A program made the translations under genes and the position numbers. The notes beneath the pieces were generated by a model. That model saw nothing but the letters and a program-made list of their open reading frames with translations, had not been told where the DNA came from and did no database searches. DNA of 64,000 bases from a beta proteobacterium AAP51 (lineage in GTDB: Bacteria; Pseudomonadota; Gammaproteobacteria; Burkholderiales; Burkholderiaceae_C). Positions 1-12,596 of this stretch are shown here, piece by piece. The stretch is from positions 1 to 64,000 of the forward strand of contig LJHT01000032.1 in the NCBI GenBank assembly GCA_001295905.1. Direction: 5' to 3'. The stretch's first letter is position 1. Each line of letters begins with the position of its first letter.

Positions 1-491
1 AGGAAGCGGCCAAGGAGATCGGCGACCTGGCGGGCAACTCGGTCAGCACGGCCGAGCGCGCCGGCAAGCTGCTCGACGAGATCGTGCCCAGCATCCGCAA
101 GACCAGCGACCTCGTGCAGGAGATTGCCGCGGCCTCGCAGGAGCAAAGCCAGGCCGTCGGCCAGATTGGCGGCGCGATGAGCCAGCTGAACAAGGCCACG
201 CAGCAGAACGCCGCGGCCTCCGAGGAGCTGGCCGCCACGTCGGAAGAGCTCACGGGCCAGGCCGGCCAGTTGCAGGAAGCGGTGGCCTTCTTCCGTTCCG
301 TCCGCGAGACGGCGGCAGCGCCGCGCAGCCACGGCGAGATGACGCGCTTCACGGAGCGCCGCGCGCCGAACTCACCGATGCGCAGCCCCTCGGCCACCAG
401 CGCCGCCGCCTTCTCGGCGCCAGCCGCAGCGGCAGCGGGCCGCGGCCAGGCCAAGGCCACCGGCACCCACGGCAACTTCCGTCCGTATTGA
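1..491 (+). CDS. Methyl-accepting chemotaxis protein, C-terminal fragment
   Basis: The reading frame is open from the window edge, so only the last ~162 residues of a chemoreceptor are present. The visible part is the helical cytoplasmic hairpin that carries signals to CheA/CheW, with the Ala/Glu/Gln-rich pattern of an adaptation-helix region (e.g. AAASEELAATSEEL), the kind of site CheR methylates and CheB demethylates. A low-complexity Ala/Pro-rich linker follows, ending in HGNFRPY. No CheR-tethering NWETF-type pentapeptide is visible at the end. It overlaps the start of the next gene (cheR) by 4 nt if the TTG start there is used, so they form an operon. The sensor domain and start lie outside the window. 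Confidence 0.93.
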   Translation, partial: EAAKEIGDLAGNSVSTAERAGKLLDEIVPSIRKTSDLVQEIAAASQEQSQAVGQIGGAMSQLNKATQQNAAASEELAATSEELTGQAGQLQEAVAFFRSVRETAAAPRSHGEMTRFTERRAPNSPMRSPSATSAAAFSAPAAAAAGRGQAKATGTHGNFRPY

Positions 492-1339
492 GCCGCCCTG
501 TGCGCACTGCCACCATGCCTGCCGCGCTGCCCCCGCTGTCCGAGCCCACCTTCCGCGGCTTCACGCAACTGATGCACCAGACCGCCGGGCTTTCCTTCCC
601 CGACACCAAGCTGCCGCTCATCAACTCGCGGCTGGCGCCGCGCCTGCAGCAGCTGGGGCTGGCCCGCTTCGAGGACTACCTCGCGCTGATCTCGCGGCCC
701 AACGACGGCGGCGAGCTGCAGGTGGCGGTGGACCTGCTCACGACGAACGAGACCTACTTCTTCCGCGAGCCGGCGCACTACGAGCTGCTGGCCGAAGAGC
801 TGGCGCGCCGGCGTCTGCCTTCGGTGTCGGCCTGGAGCGCGGCCTCGTCCTTCGGCGACGAGGCCTACAGCACCGCCATGCTGCTGGCCGACCTGGCCGC
901 CCAGGGCCGCATCGGCCCCAGCTGGCAGGTGCTGGGCACCGACATCAGCGACCGCGTGCTGCGCAGCGCCGTGCAGGCCATCTTCCCCGAGGACCGGCTG
1001 CGCCACGTGACGATGGAGCAGCGGCGGCGCCATTGCCTGGTCGGCGAGGGGGCCTCCGCGGGCCTCGTGCAGATGCACCCGCGCCTGACCGAGCGCGTGC
1101 GTTTCGGGCAGCTCAACCTGTGCCGGCCGATCGAGGACATCGGGCCTTTCGACGTCATCTTCCTGCGCAACGTGCTCATCTACTTCGACACCGCAACCAA
1201 GCGAGAAGTGGTCGACCGCGTGCTCACGCAGCTGCGGCCGGGCGGGCTGTTCTTCATCGGCATCGCCGAGGGGCGGGTGGCCTGCGACACGCCCCTGACG
1301 CCGCTGGCGCCCGGGGCCTTCATCAAGGGCCAGGTCTGA
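488..1339 (+). CDS. cheR: Chemotaxis protein methyltransferase CheR
   Basis: SAM-dependent methyltransferase that methylates receptor glutamates during chemotactic adaptation. An N-terminal helical CheR_N domain (about residues 15-80, with NSRLAPRLQ and TTNETYFFREP) precedes the Rossmann domain (SAM loop WSAASSFGDEAYS, then LGTDIS, FDVIFLRNVLIYFD and LRPGGLFFIGIAE). The SAM loop reads SFGDE where the classical family has STGEE, and the C-terminal GHSE motif is GIAE, so this is a divergent CheR. The start is uncertain: TTG at 488 overlaps the MCP stop, while GTG 500 and ATG 515 are in frame without a strong ribosome site. It sits between the MCP gene and cheB. Confidence 0.9.
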   Translation: MSRPVRTATMPAALPPLSEPTFRGFTQLMHQTAGLSFPDTKLPLINSRLAPRLQQLGLARFEDYLALISRPNDGGELQVAVDLLTTNETYFFREPAHYELLAEELARRRLPSVSAWSAASSFGDEAYSTAMLLADLAAQGRIGPSWQVLGTDISDRVLRSAVQAIFPEDRLRHVTMEQRRRHCLVGEGASAGLVQMHPRLTERVRFGQLNLCRPIEDIGPFDVIFLRNVLIYFDTATKREVVDRVLTQLRPGGLFFIGIAEGRVACDTPLTPLAPGAFIKGQV

Positions 1340-1434
1340 GCGTCAGGCCTTAGCGCCAGGCCCGACCGCAGCAGCGTCCTCAGCGAAACCGACGACCCCA
1401 GCGCCCGCCAGCGCCATCCGACAAGAAAGCCTCC

Positions 1435-2502
1435 ATGCCTATCCAGGTCTATGCCGTCGATGACTCCGCCGTGGTGCGCCAGGCTATGCAGCACCTGCTG
1501 CAGGGCGACCCCGACATCACGCTGATCGGCACCGCGCCGAACCCGCTGATTGCGGCGCCGGCGCTGCGCAAGCACCGCCCCGACGTGCTGCTGCTGGACA
1601 TCGAGATGCCGGGCATGGACGGCCTGACCTTCCTGCGCCAGATCATGGCCGAGTCGCCCATCCCCACCGTCATCTGCTCCACCCTCACCGAGCAGGGCGG
1701 CAAGGTAGCCCTGGAGGCGATGGCGGCCGGCGCCGTGGCGGTGGTGACCAAGCCGCGGCTGGGGCTGAAGCAGTTTCTCGAAGAATCGCGGCGCGAGCTG
1801 GTGCAGACGCTGAAGGCCGCAGCCCGCAGCCGGCCACGGGCAGGCCTGCCGCCCACGTCGGCCACGCCGGCCCGGCGGGCTGTGGCCGCACCGCGACCAG
1901 CGCCCGAACCGGGCCTGCACGCGCTGTCGGTCAATAAGCCCGTCGTGCTCGGCAGTTCGACGGGCGGCACACAGGCCATCGAGGCCATGCTGCTGGCGCT
2001 GCCCGCCGATGCGCCAGGCATCGCCATCGTGCAGCACATGCCGGAGAAGTTCACGGCCATGTACGCCGAGCGTCTGGACGGCGTGTGCGCGATGCGGGTG
2101 CGCGAGGCGCGCCATGGCGACCGCATCGAGCGCGGCGTGGTGCTGATCGCCCCCGGCGGCCGGCACATGCAGATGCGCAAGGCCGGCGGGCAGTACTACG
2201 TCGACGTGGTCGACGGCCCGCCCGTCAACCGCCACCGCCCGTCGGTCGACGTGCTGTTCAGATCGGCCGCAGAGTGTGCCGGCCGCGACGTGCTGGCCAT
2301 CATGCTCACGGGCATGGGCGACGACGGCGCACGCGGCATGAAGCTGGCGCACGACCGGGGCGCCCGCACCATCGCGCAGGACGAAGCCACCTGCGTGGTC
2401 TTCGGCATGCCGAAGGAGGCCATCGCCTGCGGCGCCGTCGACACGGTGCTGCCGCTGCCGCAGATCGCACCGGCGATCCTGGCCTTCGACGCCCGCGGCT
2501 GA
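1435..2502 (+). CDS. cheB: Chemotaxis response regulator protein-glutamate methylesterase CheB
   Basis: Removes methyl groups from, and deamidates, receptor glutamines; activated by phosphorylation from CheA. The N-terminal receiver domain (1-125) has acidic D9/D10, phospho-acceptor D55 (LLLDIEMPGMDG) and conserved K106. A Pro/Ala-rich linker (130-165) leads to the methylesterase domain with the nucleophile in GSSTGG (S175), histidine H201 (QHMPEKF) and the acid in LTGMGDDGA (D296/D297), so the catalytic triad is complete. The 355-residue length is normal. The 95-nt spacer after cheR suggests co-transcription. No cheA, cheW or cheD follows, so this is the 3' end of the chemotaxis operon. Confidence 0.96.
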   Translation: MPIQVYAVDDSAVVRQAMQHLLQGDPDITLIGTAPNPLIAAPALRKHRPDVLLLDIEMPGMDGLTFLRQIMAESPIPTVICSTLTEQGGKVALEAMAAGAVAVVTKPRLGLKQFLEESRRELVQTLKAAARSRPRAGLPPTSATPARRAVAAPRPAPEPGLHALSVNKPVVLGSSTGGTQAIEAMLLALPADAPGIAIVQHMPEKFTAMYAERLDGVCAMRVREARHGDRIERGVVLIAPGGRHMQMRKAGGQYYVDVVDGPPVNRHRPSVDVLFRSAAECAGRDVLAIMLTGMGDDGARGMKLAHDRGARTIAQDEATCVVFGMPKEAIACGAVDTVLPLPQIAPAILAFDARG

Positions 2503-2567
2503 GGGCGCCGGGCCCGCGGCACATCGCTACAGTCTGCAACCTCCCCAGCGATGGAAAGGCCCGGGTC

Positions 2568-2939
2568 GTGGACGGCGGCAATTGGAAAGAGATGTTCAAC
2601 GCGGCCTGCGAAGGCGACCTCGAGTTGGTGAGGTACCACGTCAGGAACGGCGTCGACGTCGACTACGCGCACCCCGAGTTCCTCGCCACGCCGCTGGTCG
2701 CCTGCACGCTGGCGGGCCACGAACTCGTGGCGCTGTACCTGCTCGAGGCTGGCGCCAACCCGCACCTGCATTCAGAGTTCGACGGGCTGACGCCCCTGCA
2801 GGCGGCGCGGCAGGCTCGTCTGCCCGACCTCGAAGCGCAGCTCCTACAGCGCGGGGCTGCGCTGCCGCCGGCCCCGCCTGCCAAGATGGCATCCGCTTGG
2901 CTTCATCGCCTGCTGGGGCGCTTGGCTCAGAGTTCGTGA
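2568..2939 (+). CDS. Small ankyrin-repeat protein
   Basis: About 123 residues consisting of roughly two and a half ankyrin repeats: NAACEGDLELVRYHVRNG, then ATPLVACTLAGHELVALYLLEAGANP, then TPLQAARQARLPDLEAQLLQRGA. Ankyrin repeats mediate protein-protein contacts; no partner can be named. It is cytoplasmic, with no signal peptide. GTG 2568 was chosen because VDGGNWKEMF retains the NWKEMF lead-in typical of this family as I recall it; ATG 2592 is the alternative. It lies 65 nt downstream of cheB on the same strand and could be read from that operon, although its composition shows no link to chemotaxis. Confidence 0.72.
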   Translation: MDGGNWKEMFNAACEGDLELVRYHVRNGVDVDYAHPEFLATPLVACTLAGHELVALYLLEAGANPHLHSEFDGLTPLQAARQARLPDLEAQLLQRGAALPPAPPAKMASAWLHRLLGRLAQSS

Positions 2940-2996
2940 GAGCCTGGAGCGCCGGCCCGGGGAAAGTTCGGTGCCGTGACGCTGCAGGGTGCAGGC

Positions 2997-4877
2997 TCAG
3001 GCATGGGCCGCCGAGGGTTGCACACGCCTGGCGACGAGCTTGGACAGTTCCACCTGGCCGATCGGTGGCACCGTCAGCCACGCGAGCGTGAAGATGCGCT
3101 TGGCCACGCCCTGCGCCATGCGTTCCATCTGCTTGCGCTCGCCCGCCAGCCGCGCGGCCAGCAAGGGGTCGCGCGTGCCCGCCGCCAGCACGCTCTTGTT
3201 CAGCACCCAGGCATAGGGTTCGATGCGGGCGCGGCGAAGGTCTTCCTGCAGTGCGGCCGCTTGCGACACCGGCGTCGCCTCTGGCAGGGTGACCAGAATG
3301 ATCTTCGTGTACGCCGCATCCTGCAGCCGCATCAAGGGCGTGACGACGCGAGCGGTGGCGCGCCCTTCGAACTCGCGCGTCATCTGCCGGTGGTAGGCGC
3401 CGGTGGCGTCCATCAGCAGCATGGAATGGCCGGTGGGCGCGGTGTCGAGCACCACGAAGGCGCTGCGGGCGTCGCTGACGATGCGCGAGAAGGCGTGGAA
3501 GACAGCGACCTCTTCGGTGCAGGGCGATTGCAGGTCTTCCAGCAGCAGTGCCTGGCCTGCAGCGTCGAGCCCGGGTGACCTCGCCGCCATGATCTTGTCG
3601 ATGTAGCGCTGCGTCTCGACCTTCGGGTCGATGCGGCTCACATGCAGGCCGGGCACGTCGGCGCTGAGTGTTCCCGCCAGATGGGCTGCCGGGTCGGTGG
3701 TGCTGAGGTGCACGGTCTTGCCGCGCTGCACCAGCCCCAGGGCCAGGGCAGCGGCCACCGTGGTCTTGCCGACGCCGCCCTTGCCCATGACCATGATCAG
3801 CCCGTGCCCGTCGGCGGCCAGTTCGTCGGCCAGCACGTCCAGGCCTGCAAGCTGTTCATCGGGGGCCGGCACCGGCGTCGGCGGGCTCGTGGCCGGGCCG
3901 GCACCGGCGGTCAGCAGCGCGCGCAGGGCGGGCAGGCCGACCGTGTCGAAAGCCCGCAAGGGCACGCGGTCCTGCGGCAGGGCGCGCAGCGAAGCCGGCA
4001 TCGCGTCCAGCGCCTGCTGCCCCCAGGCCTCAATGGCGCAGGCCACCGCATCGGTGCGCTCGCTGGCGTGAAAGACACCGTTGACCACGAGCCGCTGGTT
4101 GTGCAAACCCAGCGCATGCAGCTCATCCGAGGTGCGCGCGGCCTCGGCGATGGCGCCCTGGTCGGGCCGCGTCACGAGGATCACCGTGGTTTTCGTGGCA
4201 TCGCTCAACGCCTCGAGCGCGGCCTTGAACCGCGCTTCCTGCATCTTCAGGCCCGAATGCGGCCCAAGGCAGGAGGCACCGCGGTCGTTGCCATCCAGAA
4301 ACCCGGTCCAGGCCTTCGGCAGGCTGAGCAGCCGCAAGGTGTGGCCGGTCGGCGCCGTGTCGAAGACGACGTGGTCCCAGGGTTCGGCGCCACCGGCGAG
4401 CAAGGAGGAGAACTCGTCGAAGGACGCGATCTCGGTCGTGCAGGCTCCGGAGAGCTGCTCGCGCACCGTCGCAAGTTCCTCCGCGCTGGCGCGCGCGCCC
4501 ATCTGCGCCAGAACCCGCAGGCGGTAGGACTCGGCGGCTTGGCTGGGGTCGATGTTCAACACCGACAGGCCGGGCGCGCCGGGAACGGGAACCGGCGTGT
4601 TGCGCAGCTCGATGCCCAGCATCTCGTCGAGGTTCGACGCCGCATCGGTGCTGACGAGCAGCACCTGCCTGCCGGCATCGGCCAGCGTCAGGGCCGCGGC
4701 GGTCGACAGCGAAGTCTTCCCCACGCCCCCTTTGCCGGTGAAGAAGAGATGCCGCGTCGGTGGGTCGATGAAGCCCACGGCGGCCGGCTTGAACCACGCC
4801 TGCACGGTCTCGTGCGCGGGGACGCCGCCGCTGTGGACGACCTGCTCGCAACCCGACTCCAGGACCTTGATCTTCAT
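2997..4877 (-). CDS. arsA: ArsA-type arsenical pump-driving ATPase (two-domain)
   Basis: In characterised systems ArsA hydrolyses ATP to energise arsenite export through ArsB/Acr3. This 626-residue protein has the full tandem architecture: P-loop GKGGVGKT at 48-55 and again at 366-372, each followed by a DTAPTGH switch (173-179 and 478-484). All three metalloid-coordinating cysteines are present in recognisable contexts: C146 (GACTTEI), C203 (ASCLGP) and C453 (SPCTEEV). A ~40-residue N-terminal extension precedes the first P-loop. The ATG is preceded by a good TTGAGGAGA ribosome site. No arsR, arsB/acr3, arsC or arsD is adjacent; it is divergent from a response regulator, so either the export partner lies elsewhere or the protein serves another targeting role. 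Confidence 0.93.
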   Translation of the reverse strand: MKIKVLESGCEQVVHSGGVPAHETVQAWFKPAAVGFIDPPTRHLFFTGKGGVGKTSLSTAAALTLADAGRQVLLVSTDAASNLDEMLGIELRNTPVPVPGAPGLSVLNIDPSQAAESYRLRVLAQMGARASAEELATVREQLSGACTTEIASFDEFSSLLAGGAEPWDHVVFDTAPTGHTLRLLSLPKAWTGFLDGNDRGASCLGPHSGLKMQEARFKAALEALSDATKTTVILVTRPDQGAIAEAARTSDELHALGLHNQRLVVNGVFHASERTDAVACAIEAWGQQALDAMPASLRALPQDRVPLRAFDTVGLPALRALLTAGAGPATSPPTPVPAPDEQLAGLDVLADELAADGHGLIMVMGKGGVGKTTVAAALALGLVQRGKTVHLSTTDPAAHLAGTLSADVPGLHVSRIDPKVETQRYIDKIMAARSPGLDAAGQALLLEDLQSPCTEEVAVFHAFSRIVSDARSAFVVLDTAPTGHSMLLMDATGAYHRQMTREFEGRATARVVTPLMRLQDAAYTKIILVTLPEATPVSQAAALQEDLRRARIEPYAWVLNKSVLAAGTRDPLLAARLAGERKQMERMAQGVAKRIFTLAWLTVPPIGQVELSKLVARRVQPSAAHA

Positions 4878-5186
4878 GGCTGTCTCCTCAAGGGGGCCAC
4901 TGTGCGCCTTCTGCTGCCGCCGGGCTTGACCTTGATCAGCCTGAAGCCGCGGCCCTTGCCAGCGAGCCTGGGTTTCATTTGCAATGAAGCGCGCCGCAGC
5001 GTGCCATCGACGCGCAACCGGGCGCACGCACGATGCAGCCACCCTTGGCAGGCGCATCAAGGCCCTCAAGGCCCCTAAAGGCCCCTCAAGAAGCGCCCAA
5101 GCAGGCCGGCAAGACCTGTCGGGCACGCCCCGGCTCGTTGCCGGATACCGTTGACACCCGCGGCGGCTGAACATTTCAATCCGAGC
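4878..5186. other. Divergent intergenic region between arsA and the OmpR-type regulator
   Basis: This 309-nt gap must hold the promoters of both divergent genes. It contains a perfect 6-bp inverted repeat with a 3-nt spacer at 4974-4988 (TTCATT-TGC-AATGAA), a plausible repressor or regulator site, and a short array of 10-bp repeats (listed separately). No convincing sigma-70 -35/-10 pair can be named with confidence. Confidence 0.4.
5058..5093. repeat. 10-bp tandem repeat, about 3.5 copies
   Basis: Consecutive near-identical decamers of the form CAAGGCCCCT (with variants ending CCCTC and beginning AAAGG) lie upstream of the OmpR-type regulator. The period is close to one helical turn. Function unknown; it could be slippage-prone filler or a binding array. 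Confidence 0.45.
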
Positions 5187-5957
<771 letters not shown>

Positions 5958-5977
5958 CGGCGCATCCCGGGTGCTGG

Positions 5978-5991
5978 ATTGCAATTGCAAT
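5978..5991. promoter_or_regulatory. Perfect 14-bp palindrome ATTGCAATTGCAAT
   Basis: An exact dyad, AT-rich against a GC-rich background, 20 nt past the regulator's stop and about 80 nt before the next start codon. The symmetry and AT content fit a dimeric DNA-binding site for the downstream genes. The regulator is unknown; the OmpR-type protein next door usually binds direct rather than inverted repeats. Confidence 0.45.
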
Positions 5992-6072
5992 GCAGCCGCG
6001 ATGAGCTGCAAACAAGGGGCAACCCGGGCTGGCGATCCTCGCCCTGTCGAACAACGACACCGAGGAGCTCCC

Positions 6073-6417
6073 ATGTCACCCACACCCACCCCCGACACCT
6101 TGGCACCGCGGGTGCGGGGGTTCACGGCACCCTGTGCGCTGCTGCTTCAGGTGCTGCGCCGATGGCGCTTGCGGCAGCTGGCGCAGCCCTACAAGCGCTT
6201 GGCCTACGCCCGATGCGCGACCACGAGCTCGGCTGAGCGCCCACCGCTCCGCCCTGGGAAACTCACCACGATGACCATCACCCCCACCCGCCGTTGCTGG
6301 CTTGCGTCCGGCCGGCTGCTGCTTGCAGTACTGTTGATCTCACTGGGTGGCACGGCCCTGCTCTGCTTGAGCGGGGCCGAGTCGAGCCTGGTCATGTGCA
6401 TGGCCTCGACGCCGTGA
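6073..6417 (+). CDS. Hypothetical small membrane protein
   Basis: 114 residues, not recognised. The N-terminal two thirds is basic and low in structure. One hydrophobic helix lies near the C-terminus (LLLAVLLISLGGTALLCL). The start follows a good GAGGAG ribosome site, and the stop overlaps the GTG of the next receiver gene as GTGA, which argues for translation and coupling. A shorter start at ATG 6271 would leave only the helix-bearing 48 residues. It could be a membrane accessory of the following receiver/kinase pair; this is inference only. Confidence 0.5.
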   Translation: MSPTPTPDTLAPRVRGFTAPCALLLQVLRRWRLRQLAQPYKRLAYARCATTSSAERPPLRPGKLTTMTITPTRRCWLASGRLLLAVLLISLGGTALLCLSGAESSLVMCMASTP

Positions 6418-6833
6418 CCCGGCCTGATCCAATGCCGCCCCCGCGCCCCGACAGCGGTGGGCCTTGTGTGCTGGTGCTGGATGCCGACGCCGACCTGGCA
6501 CGGCTGATCGAGCAGTGGCTGGAACCCAGCGGTTTGCAGGTGTTCGCGGCACCACTTCCTTTGTCTGGCGGAAAGCTCGGGCTCGCCGACGATCTGGTGG
6601 TCGCCCTGGTCATTGCCGACATGCCGTTTCCCAGCCGGGCTGGCATCGATGCGTTGCGGGTCCAGCTGCGGCCCCATGGTCGCGCGCCGGTCCTGGTGCT
6701 GTCGACCACCGTTTTCGCCAGCGTGGGCTGCAGCGGACCCGCGGCACGTTCACTCGGGGCCGACGGCCTCTTGCCCAAGCCAACCACCGGCGAAGCACTG
6801 CGGCGCGCCGTTGGCAGCCTCATCGGAGCGTGA
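6414..6833 (+). CDS. Stand-alone receiver-domain protein
   Basis: A single response-regulator receiver of about 139 residues without an output domain. Visible landmarks are the acidic pocket LVLDADADL, the phospho-acceptor region VIADMPFPSRAGID, the switch VLVLSTT and the conserved lysine LLPKPTTGEA. It probably acts as a phosphate shuttle or sink, or a protein-binding switch, for the hybrid kinase that begins 2 nt after its stop. GTG 6414 was selected because it overlaps the upstream stop (GTGA); ATG 6432 is the alternative. The spacing is typical of a translationally coupled operon. Confidence 0.8.
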   Translation: MTRPDPMPPPRPDSGGPCVLVLDADADLARLIEQWLEPSGLQVFAAPLPLSGGKLGLADDLVVALVIADMPFPSRAGIDALRVQLRPHGRAPVLVLSTTVFASVGCSGPAARSLGADGLLPKPTTGEALRRAVGSLIGA

Positions 6834-6834
6834 A

Positions 6835-10149
<3,315 letters not shown>

Positions 10150-10319
10150 GCGCCGATTCGCTGGCGCTGCATTGCGGCTGTAATGCGGTGGCTGCGAACT
10201 GAAATCGCGCGGTGTTGCGCCCGGCGGACCATGCGTTCCACGTCGTCGCGGCCTTCGCTTGCGGCGCTGCGGACCGGGCTGGTGCCTGGCCGCTCCAACA
10301 CCCCTGAAGGAGTTTTCTC

Positions 10320-10904
10320 ATGTCACGCATCCAGACCATCGCCCGGTCCGCACTCATGGCCACCCTCGTGGCCGCTTCCGTGCACGGCGCCGCATCGGCC
10401 GCAGACCTGTACGCCGGTGCAGCCATCGGTCGTTCGGACTTCCGCATCGACACCACCGGCGCCAGCAGCGCCGACACCCGGGACACCGCCGGCAAGGTGT
10501 TCTTCGGCACCACGGTCACACCCCATCTGGGCCTGGAGGCGGCCCTGTTCGACCTCGGCCGCACCCGTGGCACGGTCAGCGTGCCCGGGGTCGGCACGGT
10601 CACTGCATCGGCCCGCGTGCGCGGCATCGGCCTTTCTGGCGTGTTCAGCGCGCCCTTGGGGCCCGTCTCGGTGTTTGCCAAGGCCGGCATCGCCAACGTG
10701 CGCGCACGCGCTGAGGCCAGCGTGAACACGGGCCTGCCCGGCAGCGAGAGTTCGTGGCAGCACACGCTGGGCCTGGGCGTGTCTTATCCCATCGCCAGCC
10801 AGTTCGACTTGCGCGCTGAATGGGAGCGTGTGCGGACCCGCTTCCCCGGTGGGGAGAAGGACAACGTCGACCTGCTGTCGGTCGGTGTCTCCTACCGCTT
10901 CTGA
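10320..10904 (+). CDS. Outer-membrane beta-barrel protein (OmpA-like/Opa-like, 8 strands)
   Basis: 194 residues with a clear signal peptide (cleavage near GAASA-ADLY), then alternating amphipathic strands (LYAGAAIGRSDF, VFFGTTVTPHLGLEAAL, VSVFAKAGIANVRA, HTLGLGVSYPI) and a terminal aromatic residue (LLSVGVSYRF) as required for BAM-mediated insertion. This matches small surface-antigen barrels. The ribosome site CTGAAGGAG is clear. The stop overlaps the next gene's ATG (TGATG), so the two are coupled. The role is unknown, probably envelope structure or adhesion. Confidence 0.85.
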   Translation: MSRIQTIARSALMATLVAASVHGAASAADLYAGAAIGRSDFRIDTTGASSADTRDTAGKVFFGTTVTPHLGLEAALFDLGRTRGTVSVPGVGTVTASARVRGIGLSGVFSAPLGPVSVFAKAGIANVRARAEASVNTGLPGSESSWQHTLGLGVSYPIASQFDLRAEWERVRTRFPGGEKDNVDLLSVGVSYRF

Positions 10905-11776
10905 TGAAGCCCGTGGCCGCCCTTCGTCTTGCAAGGCCGCTTCTCGGCGCGGCCGTGACGCTGGTGCTGTCTGCGTGCGAAACCACGCCGTCGCCAGGCA
11001 GCGACATCCAGGCCCAGGTCTACGCCGTGCCGCTGTCGCGGCCCGCGCTGGACCGAGGCGCCGACTATGGCGACCTGCATGCCGCGCTGCGTGCTGGCGC
11101 CACCGCGCCCGATGCCAAGGCGCAGCGGGTGGTGCTGGCCGGTTGTGGTCTGCCCGAGGCCGGCCCGGAGGGCAGCGCGCGCCTGTACACCGTGACCACC
11201 GTGCTGCCGGCTGGTGTGGCGCTGTTGCGGGGTGCCGTGCTGCAGCTGAAGGTCGATGGCGACCCCTTCAGCACCACGCGCCTCGAAGGCCGCTTTCCGG
11301 CGGTGCACGGCCACTTCAAGGCGCTTGCACCCGTCGGTCAGCCCCTGGACGGGGCCACCGGCGTGCCCTGGCGTCTGAAGCCTGGCGACAAGCCCGAACT
11401 GAAGGTTCGCTGTTGGCCGGTCGGTGTCGAACCCGGGCTGGTGCAGGTGGCCTACTTCCGCACGGTCAGCGAGAGCGAGATGCACTTCGCGGCCGCAGAA
11501 GCGGCGCGCCATGCGCTGTTCAGCGATGCCGAGCTGGCAGCCGGCCGCGTGGTGCGCGTGCGTTGCCGGCTGCGCATGGCCGACGGCGCCGAGTGGCACA
11601 CGCCAGAGTTTCTTGCGCGGGCACCCGGCATCACGCCCTTGCAGCCTGGCGATGTGGTTCACCTGCGCGCGGGTGTCGACGAGGGTTCGCGCCAAGGCGG
11701 CCCGGTGGGTCAGGTGCTTGCGCGCAAGGACGGGGCACCGGCAACGGCACGGCCCAGCGGGGTCGACTGCCGCTGA
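10904..11776 (+). CDS. Hypothetical lipoprotein
   Basis: 290 residues with a lipobox (VLSACE) after a hydrophobic signal, predicting lipid anchoring at the outer or inner membrane. The mature part is rich in beta-strand-like segments (ARLYTVTTVLPAGVALLRGAVLQLKV, VRVRCRLRMADGAEW), with no domain I recognise. It is translationally coupled to the preceding outer-membrane barrel gene (overlap TGATG), so the two products may work at the same place. No catalytic motif is visible. Confidence 0.78.
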   Translation: MKPVAALRLARPLLGAAVTLVLSACETTPSPGSDIQAQVYAVPLSRPALDRGADYGDLHAALRAGATAPDAKAQRVVLAGCGLPEAGPEGSARLYTVTTVLPAGVALLRGAVLQLKVDGDPFSTTRLEGRFPAVHGHFKALAPVGQPLDGATGVPWRLKPGDKPELKVRCWPVGVEPGLVQVAYFRTVSESEMHFAAAEAARHALFSDAELAAGRVVRVRCRLRMADGAEWHTPEFLARAPGITPLQPGDVVHLRAGVDEGSRQGGPVGQVLARKDGAPATARPSGVDCR

Positions 11777-11894
11777 AGCCCAGGCCGGCGCGCCGGCCCG
11801 CGGTGGCCATGTACAGGTGCAGATGGCCTTGCACGGTTGTGCCGGCAATCCTGTGCCATCGACCTTGATCTGCAAGAGAGCGAAGGAGATCGTC

Positions 11895-12596
11895 ATGACG
11901 AACAAGACGTTTCAGGCCCCCGCACTGCGTGCTTTCGCGTTGGCTGCCGCCTGCAGCCTGGGGGCCTGCGCCAGCCTGCCCACGGCGCGCGTCGAACTGC
12001 CCGAGAGCCTGGCCACCGTCGCCCCGCTCACGCTGGAAGGCCCCATCGGCGTGGCCCGCGGCGCCTTCCAGTTCGGTGAGCTGCAGGGAAGTTTCGAGCG
12101 CCAGGCCAGCCGGCTGGGACTGTTCGGCAAGCTCGCGCAAGACCGCGCCGTGGTGAGCTACACCCTGCAACCCGATGCGCTGCGTGCCGACTGCAAGCTG
12201 ATCGGCAACGTGGCCACGCTGGGTTTGCTGCAAGTCCCGCTCAAGCGCGCCCACTACGCCTGCACCTTCAGCCGCGAAGGCCAAGCGCTGCCTCAGCGGC
12301 TGGACCTGAAGTCCGAGGACGCGGCAGCGGGCACGCGGGAAGAGCGGCGCGGCAGCTTCGTGGCGGGGGCCGTCACGCTGGAGGTTCAATCGCTGCACCG
12401 TGTGCAAGGCTCGCCGCTGCCGTTGGCGGCGCCCGTGGGTTATGTCATGCGCCAAGGGGGCCAGGTGATGGCGGTGCTCGACCTCAACGACGTCCGGCCA
12501 AGGCTGTGGCAACGTGCACCGGACGCGGCTGCGTCCGCTGCCGTCGGGCAGGCCGCGCTGGCCCTTGCGCTGCTCTGGGATCCGGCGGCCCGCTGA
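11895..12596 (+). CDS. Hypothetical lipoprotein
   Basis: 233 residues with a lipobox (SLGACAS) following an alanine-rich signal. The start is set by a strong GAAGGAG ribosome site seven nt upstream. The remainder alternates beta-like stretches (AVVSYTLQPDALRADCKLIG, LKRAHYACTF, VTLEVQSLHRV) and two cysteines (in RADCKL and HYACTF) that could pair in the periplasm. The family is not recognised. It is 118 nt downstream of another lipoprotein gene on the same strand, probably the same transcription unit. Confidence 0.75.
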   Translation: MTNKTFQAPALRAFALAAACSLGACASLPTARVELPESLATVAPLTLEGPIGVARGAFQFGELQGSFERQASRLGLFGKLAQDRAVVSYTLQPDALRADCKLIGNVATLGLLQVPLKRAHYACTFSREGQALPQRLDLKSEDAAAGTREERRGSFVAGAVTLEVQSLHRVQGSPLPLAAPVGYVMRQGGQVMAVLDLNDVRPRLWQRAPDAAASAAVGQAALALALLWDPAAR

